Assembly: GCA_930367205.1 (NCBI GenBank)
Contig: OV884011.1
Span: 118,045,866-118,109,865, forward strand
Reading direction: 5' to 3'
Source of the DNA: Acanthosoma haemorrhoidale
Taxonomy: Eukaryota > Arthropoda > Insecta > Hemiptera > Acanthosomatidae
Length of the DNA: 64,000 nucleotides
Positions 12,290 to 25,600 of the stretch are shown here, piece after piece. Position 1 is the first letter of the stretch. The number at the start of each line of letters is the position of its first letter. A program made the position numbers and the translations under genes. The notes beneath the pieces were generated by a model. It was not told where the DNA came from. It saw only the letters and a list, made by a program, of their open reading frames with translations, and did not search any database.

Positions 12290-13060
12290 TCAATTAATTT
12301 GAAGCTACATGATTTTTTTCTGATAATTAGACAACCTGATTTCCTTTCAAAAATAGAATATCTCAGTAAAGAAGGCACTAATTTAGCCATGATTATAATT
12401 GTAGCAAATATTAATGAACCAAGGATTAATTGGAAGAAAATTAATATTTCAGTCGCTGACAACAATATTGAAAGATTGTGCAAATTCCGCTATCTTGTGA
12501 GTAATCTATCAGTGAAATTAAAACATCCTCTCAAGAATAGACAACTGGGAGGGAGTCTTAGGAACATGTGGTGGACTGACTAAACTGAGAATTTTTGTGA
12601 CAAACTTGAAGTATATACTTATCTACAGATGTGAGACATAGAGTGACACAGGAATCACATTAAATAGATTCAAAGGACTAACTCACACCATAAATAATTT
12701 ATGGGGAAGGATCCAAGGAATCAGATGACAGGAAAAAATAACCAATGATGAGCTCTGTTAGAGGCCAGATGAAAAAAGTATTGAAGTGCATCTAACCGAA
12801 TAGAAATGAAAGGAAAGAGATAACCTATAATATATGATAAAGAGCCAGCTGGGAAATCTAAAGTTTCACAATTGGAACCCTCAGAGCACAAGACAAGTTG
12901 GGAAGAGTAAGATATCTTTGTACTGTGAAGCGAGAGTTGCAGGTCCAAAGGATAACACAGAGCAAGTTTTAAAGGATAGAGCTTTTAATGAGGTTAATGA
13001 TGAGGCAGGCTTAGGATTTAAATACATATTAAGGTTAAAAGATGACTCCATGTAAATGCC
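12290..13060 (+). pseudogene. Decayed RTE-like LINE, RT C-terminal region
   Basis: Within multiply broken frames one can read CKFRYLVS (the usual FxYLGS), then after a frame change TKLRIFVTNLKYILIYRCET (the usual T..R..T.L..ILLYGCETW), then NRFKGL. This order is typical of the thumb region of RTE and related non-LTR reverse transcriptases. The palm with YADD is not visible. Many stops and shifts show an old copy. It sits in the intron before the 11.6-kb exon, antisense to the host gene. Confidence 0.6.
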
Positions 13061-13439
13061 AATGCAAAAATGAATTTAGATGAATAAAATAAATTTATGA
13101 AAATAAGAAGATCTGGGAATTATAAATGTATAATAGTAATAATAAATTATTATAAATAAATGGGACACATATTTAAACGAGTAAATTTAACATGAACTAT
13201 TTATACAATTTTCTGGTACCATAAGTTATAGCTTGCATTCACATAGTAAATAAAATTAGATAAATATATCCAATTGACCATTGAGATAATGCAGACCACT
13301 TTCCAAATTGAATTAAATCTAATATAAATACCTACTTTTCTAAAATAAATTTCTAATAAGGCGAAAAGTCTGAATGTATTTCTTTATTTATTTATGAAAT
13401 ATCATTGATTTCACCCTAAGGAAGCAGAAGTGAATTAGG

Positions 13440-13645
13440 CCAATGCAAAGACAGCATTGCAGTACAGGCTCTCCAGTGGAACCAGCACAGGAGCATAGGT
13501 GTGGGCAGACCAAGGGTTACCTGGAGGAAGACTAGTTAAGCAGATACAGAGGGCCATGGATTAAGATGTTCAGAGTTTGCGCAACTGCTCGGTGAAGAGA
13601 GAGGTGGCGAGAATTCATCAAGGCCCTACATCCCAACAGGGACAT
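13440..13645 (+). pseudogene. LINE C-terminal end (GRPRxTWRK motif)
   Basis: A frame reads ALQWNQHRSIGVGRPRVTWRK, then a stop and EFAQLL...RPYIPTGT, the usual C-terminal end of RTE/I-type LINE proteins (ALxWNPQGxRxRGRPxxTWRR...AQDR...LCPTG). In frame apart from stops. It probably belongs to the same insertion as 12290-13060, with a diverged or inserted stretch between. Confidence 0.65.
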
Positions 13646-13868
13646 AAGAAATCAACATTTGATCCAGTCAGGCATTTTCCGGACTATCAATCATACCTCA
13701 TGGGAACAAGAATACTTTATAATAGTACTTGTTTCAATGAGGTAGATTTTAGAGTAGTTATGTTTTATACATATAAAATAAAATTACATGTAATATTTTG
13801 AAGTTGCTGATTTAAGGAAGACAAATGAATTCTTATAATGAATTAATGCAATGATTTAATCATTCATA

Positions 13869-13898
13869 GTCTGGAAAAGGCCTGAATGGGTGAAACAT
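13869..13898 (+). repeat. Hammerhead-like motif relic
   Basis: CTGGAAAAGGCCTGAATGGGTGAAAC. A short hairpin and GAAAC are present, but the CTGANGA box is mutated. It is very like the copies at 19.6 and 47.95 kb. Confidence 0.4.
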
Positions 13899-15448
13899 TA
13901 TTATGAATGTTATTTCACAAATAAAGAAAAAAATGGAGAGACTGTTGGTGTTATTAGAAATATATTTATCCACATTAAAAAAAATCTTTTTGGGGTGTTA
14001 CTTTCAAGAATATTATTAAACACATACATTTTCTTGTAACATTGACTGTTTTAAAATATAAAGCAGAAAATAAATGAAAAAATGAGGAATGTTATGAATA
14101 TATTAGTGGAGAATGTACAGCTAGCTATAAGAGTGGCTGCTGAACTGGGAATGAACTAGGCTCAGTAATTGGGTTAATGACTGCAATGATGTCACTAGGC
14201 ATAGGCACAGGACTCTGGTAATATACAGTGCAATCTACTACCTCTTTGCAACATCCTGTGTTGAATCGTTTCATGATTATATACAGAGCATACCTGTGCT
14301 GGGTGGTGAACATTTATTTACAATAAACAACTGAAATAAACAGATAAAGCCGAAACCATCATCCAAAAAGCTGCAAAAAATCATCACATTTCTATTAGAG
14401 TGGATTGTAGTTTAAGCGTCTGATTTAAACGTATCACTATTAATTTGGTAATTTGGAAAGAACAAAAATCAAGAGAGACAGACTCAAATTCCATTCAACA
14501 CTATATTAATTAACCCGCGATTATCGACTAAAGCTTCAACGAACTAATAACACGTTTTTTAAAGGTTTTGTTCACCAGAAACTCTTATTTAAATGATTTT
14601 TAGGTATTTCGTACTGTCATGTCTTTACAAAACCATCTACAATCTAACAGGAGCAAGTTGGGATAAATTCTCGTTTTACGTTGGTATCGATGCAGGGTGA
14701 CAGCTCCATCCATGGAGAAGAGGCAGTAACAATGGACTTCCATTGATTCTGATGGGACAAAGGTTTTTAGTTAAACCAGCATCTCTCCGAGTATCCTACT
14801 GAATTTTCAGCATTAAAACATGTCTTTTTATAGCCAATGAAACAAAACTAATAGCGCGCATTTTATATTTTGTTGATTAGTATCTTAAATGGAAATCAAT
14901 GTAGCTACTAGAGCCCTTGTTTGCTTAGTTGATATATTTATAATATAACTGTTATTTATTATGGTGCTTCGTTATCGAGTCCCTAATAACGAGGTCCAGG
15001 TAAAGGGAGTATGTTTTAAGGTTTTATAAAAAATTTTAAATGCGTAAATTTACCAGACGTAATTATGCAAACTTAACACAAATTGGCTGATGATACACAT
15101 CTTAGGCCAATGTGGTAAATTGAAGTTGTTTGGAAATAAGCAAATTATTCGGTTGACGTGTCGCATTGATCAGTTTTACAGGTGATTTACATATTTACTA
15201 TTTTCAGCTTCAACCGTCATGATGATGATTAGGAAGAAACGAAGGACTGCACATTGGCCTGTCGTATTTCTTGTTAGGGAGTAGAATGGATACTTTTCAT
15301 GGAGTCCTTGTGCAAATAACAAGTATACTCAAGTAAACGTTTGCTCAGAATTTCGTAGGCTCACTGCGTTTGCGAAGATTAATAACTAATCCCCCGATGA
15401 TACTGTTTACCAGAATTGTAGTAAAACTAATGAAGCATTGCCAAAACC
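13899..15448. other. Non-coding intron sequence
   Basis: No gene, RNA gene or repeat recognised. Lies inside the long intron of the longer cytochrome b561 isoform. Confidence 0.5.
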
Positions 15449-15815
15449 CCCTATTCCAAGACACCCCCACCACAACCGGAAAGATGGCAACTCTCTAGAT
15501 CTGGGAAAGCAGACCAAATGGTGGACATTACGGCCCTTGGCCAAGCAACAACAAGCCTCTGACGGGTGCCCATCACTGCTATCCAACTGAATTAACTTAC
15601 ATGCCTAGAGAGACTCTAGGCTTAGCGTTCAGTGGACTCTCACATCTGCACCGCAACATTTCCACCTCTACCGAGGCTTCCCGCACTCCTTAATTCCCTC
15701 CCTCCACCTTCAAACAGGTACTCCTAGTAAAAGGATCCGCTCACCCCAAATAAATTCCTTTATTTTTCCCTTATTAAGGGAAATCTTAAAAATTTGACAG
15801 CTAAGAAAAAAAAAA
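15449..15815 (+). repeat. Family A repeat, longest copy
   Basis: GC-richer block with GGACTCTCACATCTGCACC, CCACCTTCAAACAGGTACTCC, CACCCCAAATAAATTCC and TTTATTTTTCCC, ending in a 9-A run. It shares its 3' half with the copies at 3028, 48503 and 62347 and extends further 5', so it may show more of the parent element. No reading frame recognised. Confidence 0.6.
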
Positions 15816-18800
15816 GTATAACGTTGAAGTATTCTATTCTGTAAATAAAGTATTATACTACTTGTTTCGTTTACAAGTACATACGCATGTTCTAAATCAC
15901 TGGTTGTAAAAATGATTCAATTTACTTGAAATTTTAAAGGTATATTCCATAAAACTTCGGAATATGATGACTAGTTTTCAGTTTTCGGTTAAATTACAAT
16001 AACTGGAAGTATTGAAAAAAAATTAAACGTGAAGAAAACTAGGTCCGTTTCGTTAACATTTAAGATTTGTCAAGTTTCACCTCAGAAGCTATTAAGATTT
16101 AAAGTTTTGATTTTTCCCCAGGGGTCAAGGATATATTATATGCGAAAACAGAAAAATATTTTGAGAGTGAATTAAAAACAGTGAACCCATTTCGAGGTAA
16201 CCTTATTACTTTAAACTATGCTGTTTACATTGATCACTGGAAATTGTTTAAAATAGTCGTTCTAGCTTGATAAACATTACCATGTTTATGTTACGATACA
16301 TGGAGTTACAACATTACTACGTAATGTTCATATTAAACATATATAATATACCAAAACATGTGTGGGGATAATGAAAAACTCAATAGGGAATAATCATCTT
16401 AAGCACTTCAAGTTAATGTTCAACTCCATCAGATTGTGCTGTCTTTTATTTTATTTTTTCAACAAGATTTACCTTAAATTTGAGCGTTTAATCATCGGAT
16501 AAATAGGAAAGAAATTCTATGTTCTTTCATTTTTAGTAAAAATTAAGAAATTAATTGTATGATACTTAATATATGTGTTACATGTTGCAGGTGTAAAGTG
16601 TATTATGTCAGAAACATTTTTATTTATGTTTAAACCATTAAACCGATAACAATTTTATAAATTAGTTTGCTAATATTGTAGGTGCTAAGAAGTGTGCCAT
16701 AAACGTGCGTTTTGAGATAAGCAAAACAGTGAAGATGTGATCTACAAGGACGAAACTCGTGTGCGATAAATATATTCCCAGATAGTGGAGCAACTATCGT
16801 AGAAGCAATAAAGTCAAAGCCAAAGTTGGCTGTACTTTCACAGACAGCCTTAAGCAACCTCAAATAACACCAATTATTTCACCCACTTTAAATCATGCTC
16901 ACCATAAAAGTAAAAGCGATATATGGATTTCAGATTGAAATTTTATGAAAGCTTAAGTGTTCGTTCTATAAGTGTTTTGCGTTTACCGTACAATAATTTA
17001 GCTAAAGGCTTTATTTTCGCATTTTTATATTTTCTTACCTCTTTCGAAGGCCTCTAATGATGAAGAAATTCTACAAACTCAACAAAAATATTTTTCTAAA
17101 ATTGAGACTTTACTTTAAATACTTTCTTGAACGAAGGTACAAATCATATTGAATGCATACACACATAACCATTTAATACATTATTAAACCATTTATTACA
17201 TAAAACATTTTTATAAAAAAACAATAACAACAATAAAATTAATGAATGATAGTTATTTTCATACATATACGCTTATAATTATAACAATTATGAATTCTTA
17301 CAATACTATAGTATTCAACACCAAAAATAACAACACCGACAAACATTAGGAGATCAAGCTGTGAATATGGAATAGATATTATTTTATTCATATTACTTAC
17401 TAACTTCTATCAAGATGAATACATAAAATATTAGTGAATCTTATGTGTGAGGTAGAATGATTCTCATCCTCAAGTAATGTTGTTAAAATTTAACGTATGT
17501 TAAAACTGTACTCCAAGATATCCTAGTACAAAAGCATAGTACCATCCATGTCGTAGTGTTTATACGGTGTAATATCCTGATGATTTTCTTGAGTGGAGGA
17601 AGCTAAAACTGAGAACTTAATTTCTTCAAAGTAGAACAGTATTTTTTTTCGAAATAAAACTGTGATTCCAAATAATATGCACTACTGTTAGGGGTTAGGT
17701 AAGGGTCAAAATTGTAATACGAAATTAGTAATATGACTTCACATAAAAGTATATTCGGTAGGCGGTGCTGTGAAACGTATGGGGTCAACACGAGGTTCTT
17801 CGTTCTCAACCTTTATAACTGTTTTGTAAACTGGATCCAGTGCTTCTTTATCTAAGTAGCTACTCATTTTCTCTCAAGAAGCTGATAAAACCCTTTAAAT
17901 ATAACCACTCATAAAATAATATCACTAATATAAAATTTCCTTATCCCATATTACTATTTCCTAATCATTCATACAAAATATCTGTTCGTATGGATATCAC
18001 ACAAGTTCGCGCATCTTTTATAAAACAGAAAAATGTGCAGATGTTGACATAACAAAATTATTTACTGATATGGTTTTGGTTTAGAAATTCTACGAAACTC
18101 AATATTTGGGTAAGAGTTAAAAAGTTCGGTTTTGTTTTTTTTCATATTACTAATATTTTGCACAAAACAGTAACTTCATAGGACTTTTATTAACATATGT
18201 CACGAATAAAGAGAATAGAGAAAGATTAATAAATAAAAATAAAGATAGAAAGGTTAAGAATAAATATTCTACTTAAATATTAAAGTTATTTTAAATTTGT
18301 TTTGAGGGGGGAGGAATTAATGTCTTTCTAGCCCCCATTTCAACAGTTTTAGTTAATTAAAATTATTTTTTATTCCCTGAAAAACCAATTTATGTCAATC
18401 GAGATATTTTAATAAATATAATATTGTCGACCAAAAAGTAGTCGTTTTTTTCAAGATCATTTAATAAGTTTTAAAAAGCTCCCGCTGAGTCCTGCAAGTA
18501 TCTCCCGATACCGTTTCTCATCTCTTATTTAGCTTGAATAAATTTGAATAGATTAGTTCACAATCAATGTCAAAAAAAAAAAAAAAAAATAGTCGGTAAA
18601 CATAAAAATATAGCAAGGCTATGATCAACTGGTTAAATTTATTATGAGTGACATTTTGTCAAATTAACTCCATCAGGTAACATAAAAAAACTTTAATAAT
18701 GGACCAATTTTCAAGTCTTTATATCAATGATTAGAAAGTTTAATGACACACAAGTTTAGTTGTCGCCGAGAAGACAGTCTTGGAAAGCGGAAGCAAGAAA

Positions 18801-21800
18801 GAGGTCGTTTGACTGGCGTGACCAATCGGTGTAATGGAACTTCCTCTCAGCAAAATATATCATGGACGGGGAAAAAAAAATCGAAAGTGACTAAAGCTAT
18901 TTTGATAACGTAATAGATGTCACAGATTAAAAATGTTATCTAACTGCATGAAAAAATAAAGTGGGTTTTACTTATTATTACTTGTGATTCCTTTAAAATT
19001 GAGACCATCATATTCGAGCTAACAAAAATATCAGGGAGACAGAGTTAATAAAAATGCGAAGTAACTTGGGATAGACTTAACTTATTTGTTGTTTGGGATT
19101 GCTAGTTAATAGATCTAGGTTTCTAATTTTATGATAAAAATGTACGATATTGAAAGACTTTTTTTAACATCATCGCGTGGAGCTTGAAAGTTGTGAACAA
19201 AAAGTTAATGATGGTTTTAATGGCTTCCATTATTATCTAAAAAGTAATATCATTAATCAGGACATCGAAACCTTTAATTCGATGATCTCTCTGGATAGCC
19301 CTAAATTGTTTTTTTAAAAAGTAATAAGATAAAGGCACTTAGTTTATATTTTATGGGGTAAGCTATATATTTCATTTCAACGTAACATCCGCGTAAAATT
19401 TCATACCAGCAAATAAAATAAACAAAAAAGACTTTTTCCTATCAAAAATATTACTTTCTCTCATAAAAATCAGTATTTATAATATTATTAAGGCTATATC
19501 TCTAAAAAGAGTCACCCATATATTGTTATTGATATTATTGTTTATTAATAAATTTTCAAAAAGGTCTAAGGTTTCTCCGGATTTTTCTGTTTACGTAAAT
19601 ATCAACGTTTTGCCTATTCAGGCATCCTCTGGACTTTAAGTAACAACATCACTAAACTCACACTTACACACACATTTAAAAATCTTATATATAAAAATTT
19701 CCAAAAAAAAAACCAATGTGAAATTCACTTATTATTTAGAAAATTTATGTATTTGCTTATTTTAGTATTGCTAGGGGAAGGGGGGGGGGTTTCGGAAGGA
19801 ACGAAAACACACCATCATTGATATCTTTACAGATTTTTGTAAAGTCCACCAAGTTTCAAAGTAAATATCAATAGAAGTAAAACGATGAAAAAAACTTTGA
19901 TTCAAATGTTGCTAAACATATTGTCTCAAACGTCCACAACATTACTCGAGGATTGAGGCTCTTACAAAATGTATAAGGATCAAAAACACATAGTACATGA
20001 TTGGCAAAACAGTGCAAAGTATATTGATGAACACATCCATAAAAACAAATTTATAAATACATTTATTTTAAACACATTATTCTTTTTCTACTATGATTTT
20101 TGTCACAATATAAAAAATATATATTCAATATAAGGTATTTTCTGAACATTTCTACGTACAAAATATAGTATCATTTTCAAAAAATGGTCCCACAGACATT
20201 TATTTAATTAAAGATAACGTGAACGTAGGGTGAGTGAGAGTACAAACATTGACACCACCACCACTATAACCTATATTATTTGGTGCAAAGTTTGATTGCA
20301 CCATTTCAAAATGGTCTGTTGTACAGACCTTCTACTAAAAGTATAATTTAATATGGTTTCACAAAAAAAAAACTATTAAATTGGTTAGATGCTTATTTCA
20401 GTTGTAACTAATCACTGGAATTTGTGCGGAAAAATTGTATGCTTTTAGTTTCATATTGAAACAAGCAAAAATATTGAAGGTTAGACACGCCTGATAAATA
20501 GGGGTAAGTAGCAAAGTGGAGCAAGCGAAAAAGTTACATATAAGTAAGGTACAGATGTTTGAAGAACATTTATGTATAGAGATATACATAGAAGTTATAA
20601 AAGTATAGGGAAATACACCTAAGTATGTTACAAAATTTAATTTTGTCACTTACACCCCTTTACTTCTGACCACCTCAGTTGTAAACCTTAGACATTAAGC
20701 AAATGTCATGATATTTAATGATCAGGATATTTCTGTTACCTTAAATGTGACAGTTTTTCTTAAAATATTTCATTAATATAAATTAAATAAAGTGTAACAG
20801 TTAAACAACCATAAAGCAATTGTAATGACTTCCGGAGCATATAAATATATATATAAAAAACCAACAGAAAAATTACGTGTATCATTGTACAAATCATGTA
20901 ATGCGTTAATGATGATAAATGGCTTGTTTATAATAGCCAAAGTTTCATTTTATAACATCAATCAGATAATAGAACACTTGCACACCGAGTGCTAGCTGAG
21001 AAGAATTTAAAATGTCTGGAGATTAATTCCAAAAACATTTATCAAATTGAAGCATTAGCTACTAACGCAGGGAAGTAATATTTTCTCGAGCAGAAGTTAA
21101 AATAGTCTTCACAATACACAATCATTGTTTAGAGGTAATAGTTCTTAAGCTGGGTCAATACTTTATCATTCCTCTTATATCAAGTTTGTGCTAGGCCAAT
21201 AATGTAAGGAGCTTAATATAACCCTGTTTCCCTTTTTTCATTTTTTGGACTTTCACTTGACAAATTTGGATATTTAGTCTATAAAAGACCAAATTTCAAA
21301 AGCAATTTCGAAATCTAGTAACGCCATATTTTGGCAATTAGTAGCTTCAAATGGAGAGGCATTGGAAATAAGGATTTGGTTTAGTGTTAAGAAGAAACGT
21401 TACAATTTCTGGCACTTTTGCACTTAATAGGAACAAGTGACTCGTTTTCCTTATTCTCCTAGCTCTTTAATACGCTATAGCTGCGACCATGAACACATTT
21501 TTTTTTTTTTTTAAGTGGCAGTGTTAGACAATTCCCTAACAATGTAAAATCTGCACTAATCTATAAATTTACTTTTAACGGAAGTAATTGAATAGAAAAA
21601 AGGACGATTCCAGCCTCGGTCGAATTCAGTGATTTCTTTTTCGGTGTTTTTCCGTTACATCACAGCAGTCAGAAACCGTAGTGAAATCGACGAATAAAAC
21701 TTCTAAACCGAACTAGTATCCTCCGGAAGAAAATAATCTGTTCAAATGCAGTTATATTATATAATGCTTTTTAAAGAAAATATCTTGAAACTACGATACA

Positions 21801-22137
21801 TGATGGTACTCTCACAATTGAAAGTCGATGTTATCGTTTGTGTGATTAAAAAATAATTTAGGACTCCTTCTGACTAAAATTTATCCGTGAATTTAAGATT
21901 GAAAGAGATGACTGGAAACGTTTTTAATCAAACTCGGTTTCAGAAAATTGACAGAAAGTAGCCAATGTCCAACAATGATATTGGTCCTTTTTCGTTTGCT
22001 GATATGCACAAACGATAGCCCAGTAAGGGTTTAATAATAGGTGAAATTGAAGGACTCCTTGCAGTTAAAGGTCAAAGGGATCTGTTTCAATTTAGTGAAA
22101 AACATGGGATATATGTATATTAGAAAGAGCTTGCAAA
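15816..22137. other. AT-rich intron sequence
   Basis: Nothing gene-like. It contains poly-A and poly-G runs (about 18570-18588 and 19781-19790) and one hammerhead-like relic (19575-19640, minus). Part of the intron used only by the longer isoform. Confidence 0.55.
19575..19640 (-). repeat. Hammerhead-like motif relic
   Basis: On the minus strand: CCAGAGGATGCCTGAATAGG followed by CAAAACGTTGATA. GCCT pairs with AGGC as stem II; the CTGANGA and GAAAC boxes are each mutated. Shares the core TGCCTGAATAGG with 47953. Confidence 0.45.
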
Positions 22138-22143
22138 TTTATT
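22138..22143 (-). terminator. Possible polyadenylation signal for 3' exon 1
   Basis: AATAAA on the minus strand about 320 nt downstream of the stop of the 22.5-kb exon. Such hexamers are common in AT-rich DNA, so only position supports it. Confidence 0.3.
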
Positions 22144-22461
22144 TGGTGGATTACTTTCATATAATATTGCATCAATTGTGTAATGTGGAAGTTTGAAAAA
22201 TGTTAATATGTAGGATTCTTAAATTTTTACATCTGTCTTGTTTTTTTTCTGTTCCCATTGACTTTTAAGGTGGAAGTTATATGTTTCCTGATTCCACTGT
22301 TATGTATGAATTATACGGTTATGCAAAAAATAATGTGAAAGTGTTACAGTTAACATCGAAATATCTTTGAAATGGAGAATCTGCGAACAGACCCCCACCC
22401 AACAAGATCTGACAGACGCTTAGAGTTAGATGCGGAACAGTTGCAGTTCCACGGTCGAATC

Positions 22462-22612
22462 CTATACCTCCCTGTTGGGGACCAGGGTCCTACCGAGGTA
22501 GCAGAATTCCGTTCTGTTGAGGGTGTAGGAGACGCAGATGACAGCAGCCACCAGGACGAGGCCGAGGCAGTTGATGATGATTCCTTCCTCAGGAAGGGTG
22601 GTGTACTCCTGA
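22462..22612 (-). CDS. Cyb561: Cytochrome b561 alternative 3' exon 1 (helix 6 and tail)
   Basis: Acceptor TTTGCAG, then T completing the split Gly, then QEYTTLPEEGIIIN, a hydrophobic helix 6 (CLGLVLVAAVICVSY) and a polar tail ending PNREV before TAG at 22464-22462. The pattern (Y..LP.E.I..N.LG...V) matches the start of helix 6 in known b561 proteins. There are 49 residues plus stop after the Gly. It is the closer of two 3' exons with identical phase. A minus-strand AATAAA lies about 320 nt after the stop (22138-22143), consistent with a terminal exon. A weak donor-like GTATAG overlaps the stop, so an internal-exon role is not fully excluded. Confidence 0.87.
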
Positions 22613-25600
22613 CTGCAAACCACAACCAATCATCCCCAACCATCACCGTGGTGCGTCATCGCTACTTACTAACCCTACACCTCTGTCTCAGTCTACGTCC
22701 TCATACGTTCTACTAGTGCTTACGCAGTACTTTTAACATGGTGTCTTTACACAATGAGAAGGGATCATATTTGCTTTGAATCAAGTTCAAACTTGTATCA
22801 AAATAATGGGAATAGACAGAGAAATTCCTCGGGAATTCTCGATTGAAATAAGAATAAAGTTTCAATGGAGCTCACGTACTTACTTTTCAAATACTAAGTT
22901 ATTAATTCAGTGAAATTTTTCCTATGATTATTTTTTGTATCATACCATTACATATAACATATCAGCGCTTGATCATTGCTACACAATTCTTATGTTCGTG
23001 AAAATGTGAGACATTCTAATTTTGATAAACTGTGGAGCATTTGGTTTTCATGTGCAAATACTTTTTACGCCCCCCAAAAAATACAGGAAACCTCCTCTAC
23101 ATTAATTCATAAATCTCATATATTTAAAAAAAAAATTTCCTATAGATTTTATGACAATGGTTGCTCAATCGAGTGAGCAAAGTGCAAATTCGAAAATAAG
23201 GCTTTAACTCTACAAAAATTTTGAATTTGAGAAAATCTTCTCAGATAACACCCTTTTAGGCTAACAACTCCTCGAATGAACTAACATACAATCTGTGTTA
23301 TCAATATGTAACGTTGAATGATGTATATGAAAACATATAATGTACGCTAATGCGTTTGTATTGTCAAATAAATGCTCTGTTATTTAAAAAATGTTAGTTA
23401 TCAGTGGATTGCTTTTTGGTTTTATTTCGTAAACTTGACTTTTTTTTTTTTTATTTCAGCATTTAGCGATAATTGAATAATTTGGATTATTGTATGAGTT
23501 TCTTCCTGTAGACTAACAGGTCCAGGGAGCGACTAAGCACCCATCTATATTAGTATAAGGTAGACGTAGAGGTAAGTGTAAACATAAGACCTTATTAAGA
23601 TTCTTTCTCAATCGTAAAATTAAGTAATGTGAAATTGCAAATATCACGAAACTGCAAGATTGCTTCAATTCAGGTAACTTGCTACTTAACAACTAATAAC
23701 TATTGCGACAGTTAAATGTCTTGTTTACACTGACAATAAACCCTTAAATATATTATAAAAAAATATTGTGCAAATCAATTATTCTATAACTAGTTATTAT
23801 TTTTACCATACGGCCATAGGTATGATGTAACTATATCACAGTATTACACACGTATAAAACTCTTCTTCTATTATATTAGTAATTAAAGTAAGCTGTATCC
23901 CTACAGGTCCATGTAATGGTGGCAGGCGCAGTACAGATGATAATGGGACATTTGTTATATAAATAAAGAAATTGAGTGTATATCACGCTCCGACATCCAA
24001 GTATTCACCAACACAATCTTGATTCAGGAATCCAAACTGAAGAGGTCTAATGGGTGAAACAGAATACCATAGCGTAGTGCCCTATCCACTACATTACAGC
24101 AGATAAACAATGTCGGGTTCGATTCCCAATTCACTTGAAAGCTTTTCCTTCATCACATGAGGTACAGGGCTTACTATAGCTTCCTGAGGGAAAGTAGCAA
24201 ATCCGTTCACGATAACAGAAATAAAGGAGATAAGTGCTTAAGCGACATTTTCTAACTGTGGTTGGAACCTTGAAAGGTTTTTATCTGAGTGAGAGACATG
24301 TGAAGCCATAGATTTACTTTAAATTTAAGAGGGCATTCTATATTCAGGAGAAACTCCTCCATGATCCCGGTGGTGTGTAGATCTAGTGACTCACCCACAG
24401 CCTTCTTTTGATTTTTACCCTGATGACATGAAAAATCATGTCCCAAAATCTGTATTCCCTCCATCCTAGAAAGCGGTTGCCCCGAGGCTAGGCGTCCTTT
24501 AGCACTACGCTAATCGCTCGTCTAGAGTATCAGTGAGTCATAGCAACGAATGGAAATAAATTCAGGTTGGAACTGTGTGCCGAGAAGTATTAAAGATCTA
24601 GTGAAAGAACAAAAAAAGAGAACACGAAGTATCCACAAAAACAATGTCGGATGAACAGAAGCTGTGAAGCTTATCGAAACTAACCTACCCCTACCACTTT
24701 TGAAAATTATCTCAATATAGACAGTCAGCGGATGTGCCACGACCTCGACACCTGAGTGAGCTCCGTAGTCCTCTGGCTAGGCCTTCCGTTCCAACCTACC
24801 GGTTTGGGCTACTACTCTTTTCCACCTTTAAAGTTAGCACTGACCACAAGTTCAGGGGTGTAAATTGGTTGGTCCTATAAGCAGTGGAACCACCCTCCCC
24901 CCTGGGTAAATGGGGTGGGGTGGTAACATAATAATAATCAATCAAAGATTTTGAAAGACTTATAAGAAACTTAAAATTACTAATATTTTCGAGAGGAGTG
25001 CCTAGCCTAGAATCTCGAACCAGGGCCCCAAAAGTGAAGTTGCACTACTTCTGTAAAGTAAAGGAGTACGCATGCACCCAGCTTGCTAAGTTAACAAGAG
25101 ATGAGTGAGATTCCAATCCACGACTCATCAAGCATCAAACTAGCTAGAAAGGTTCAAATTGGCAACAAAACTATACTTGATTGAGCTGATCAGGAAACGA
25201 CCAAGCAATGATGTTATACCTGTAGGATAATTATAGAATGCAGAGATGGAATAATGGTTATCTCTCTCGTCATTTTCCACGTTCTATTAGCAATTAACAC
25301 ACTTTATTAGCAGAAAAATGTATATGCAATAACTCTTGGATAATATGTGTCTATTTCAGACATAAATGGAGAGCTGGTCGGGATTAATAAATTATAGCGC
25401 AACTTAAAAGAGACGTAATTCATGAGGATGTATTTCCATCAGAATATTTATCAATTGCGTTATCCAACAGTTATAATTGAGACGATTTACAAAGTATTGG
25501 GGGAAATTACTGCTTTGTTATTTAAGGATCATGGTTCAAATATCTACAATGACATTTTTTTATACATCAGCTCATTACTTGTTTGGGTGAAAATCATTAA

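Noticed and set aside
22372..22716. A 114-codon plus-strand frame at the 22.5-kb exon
   Set aside because: Shadow of the minus-strand helix 6 exon; low-complexity polar peptide without splice or family support.
24072..24130. A functional tRNA gene
   Set aside because: A and B boxes are present, but no acceptor or anticodon stem pairs and there is no T-run terminator at a fitting place.
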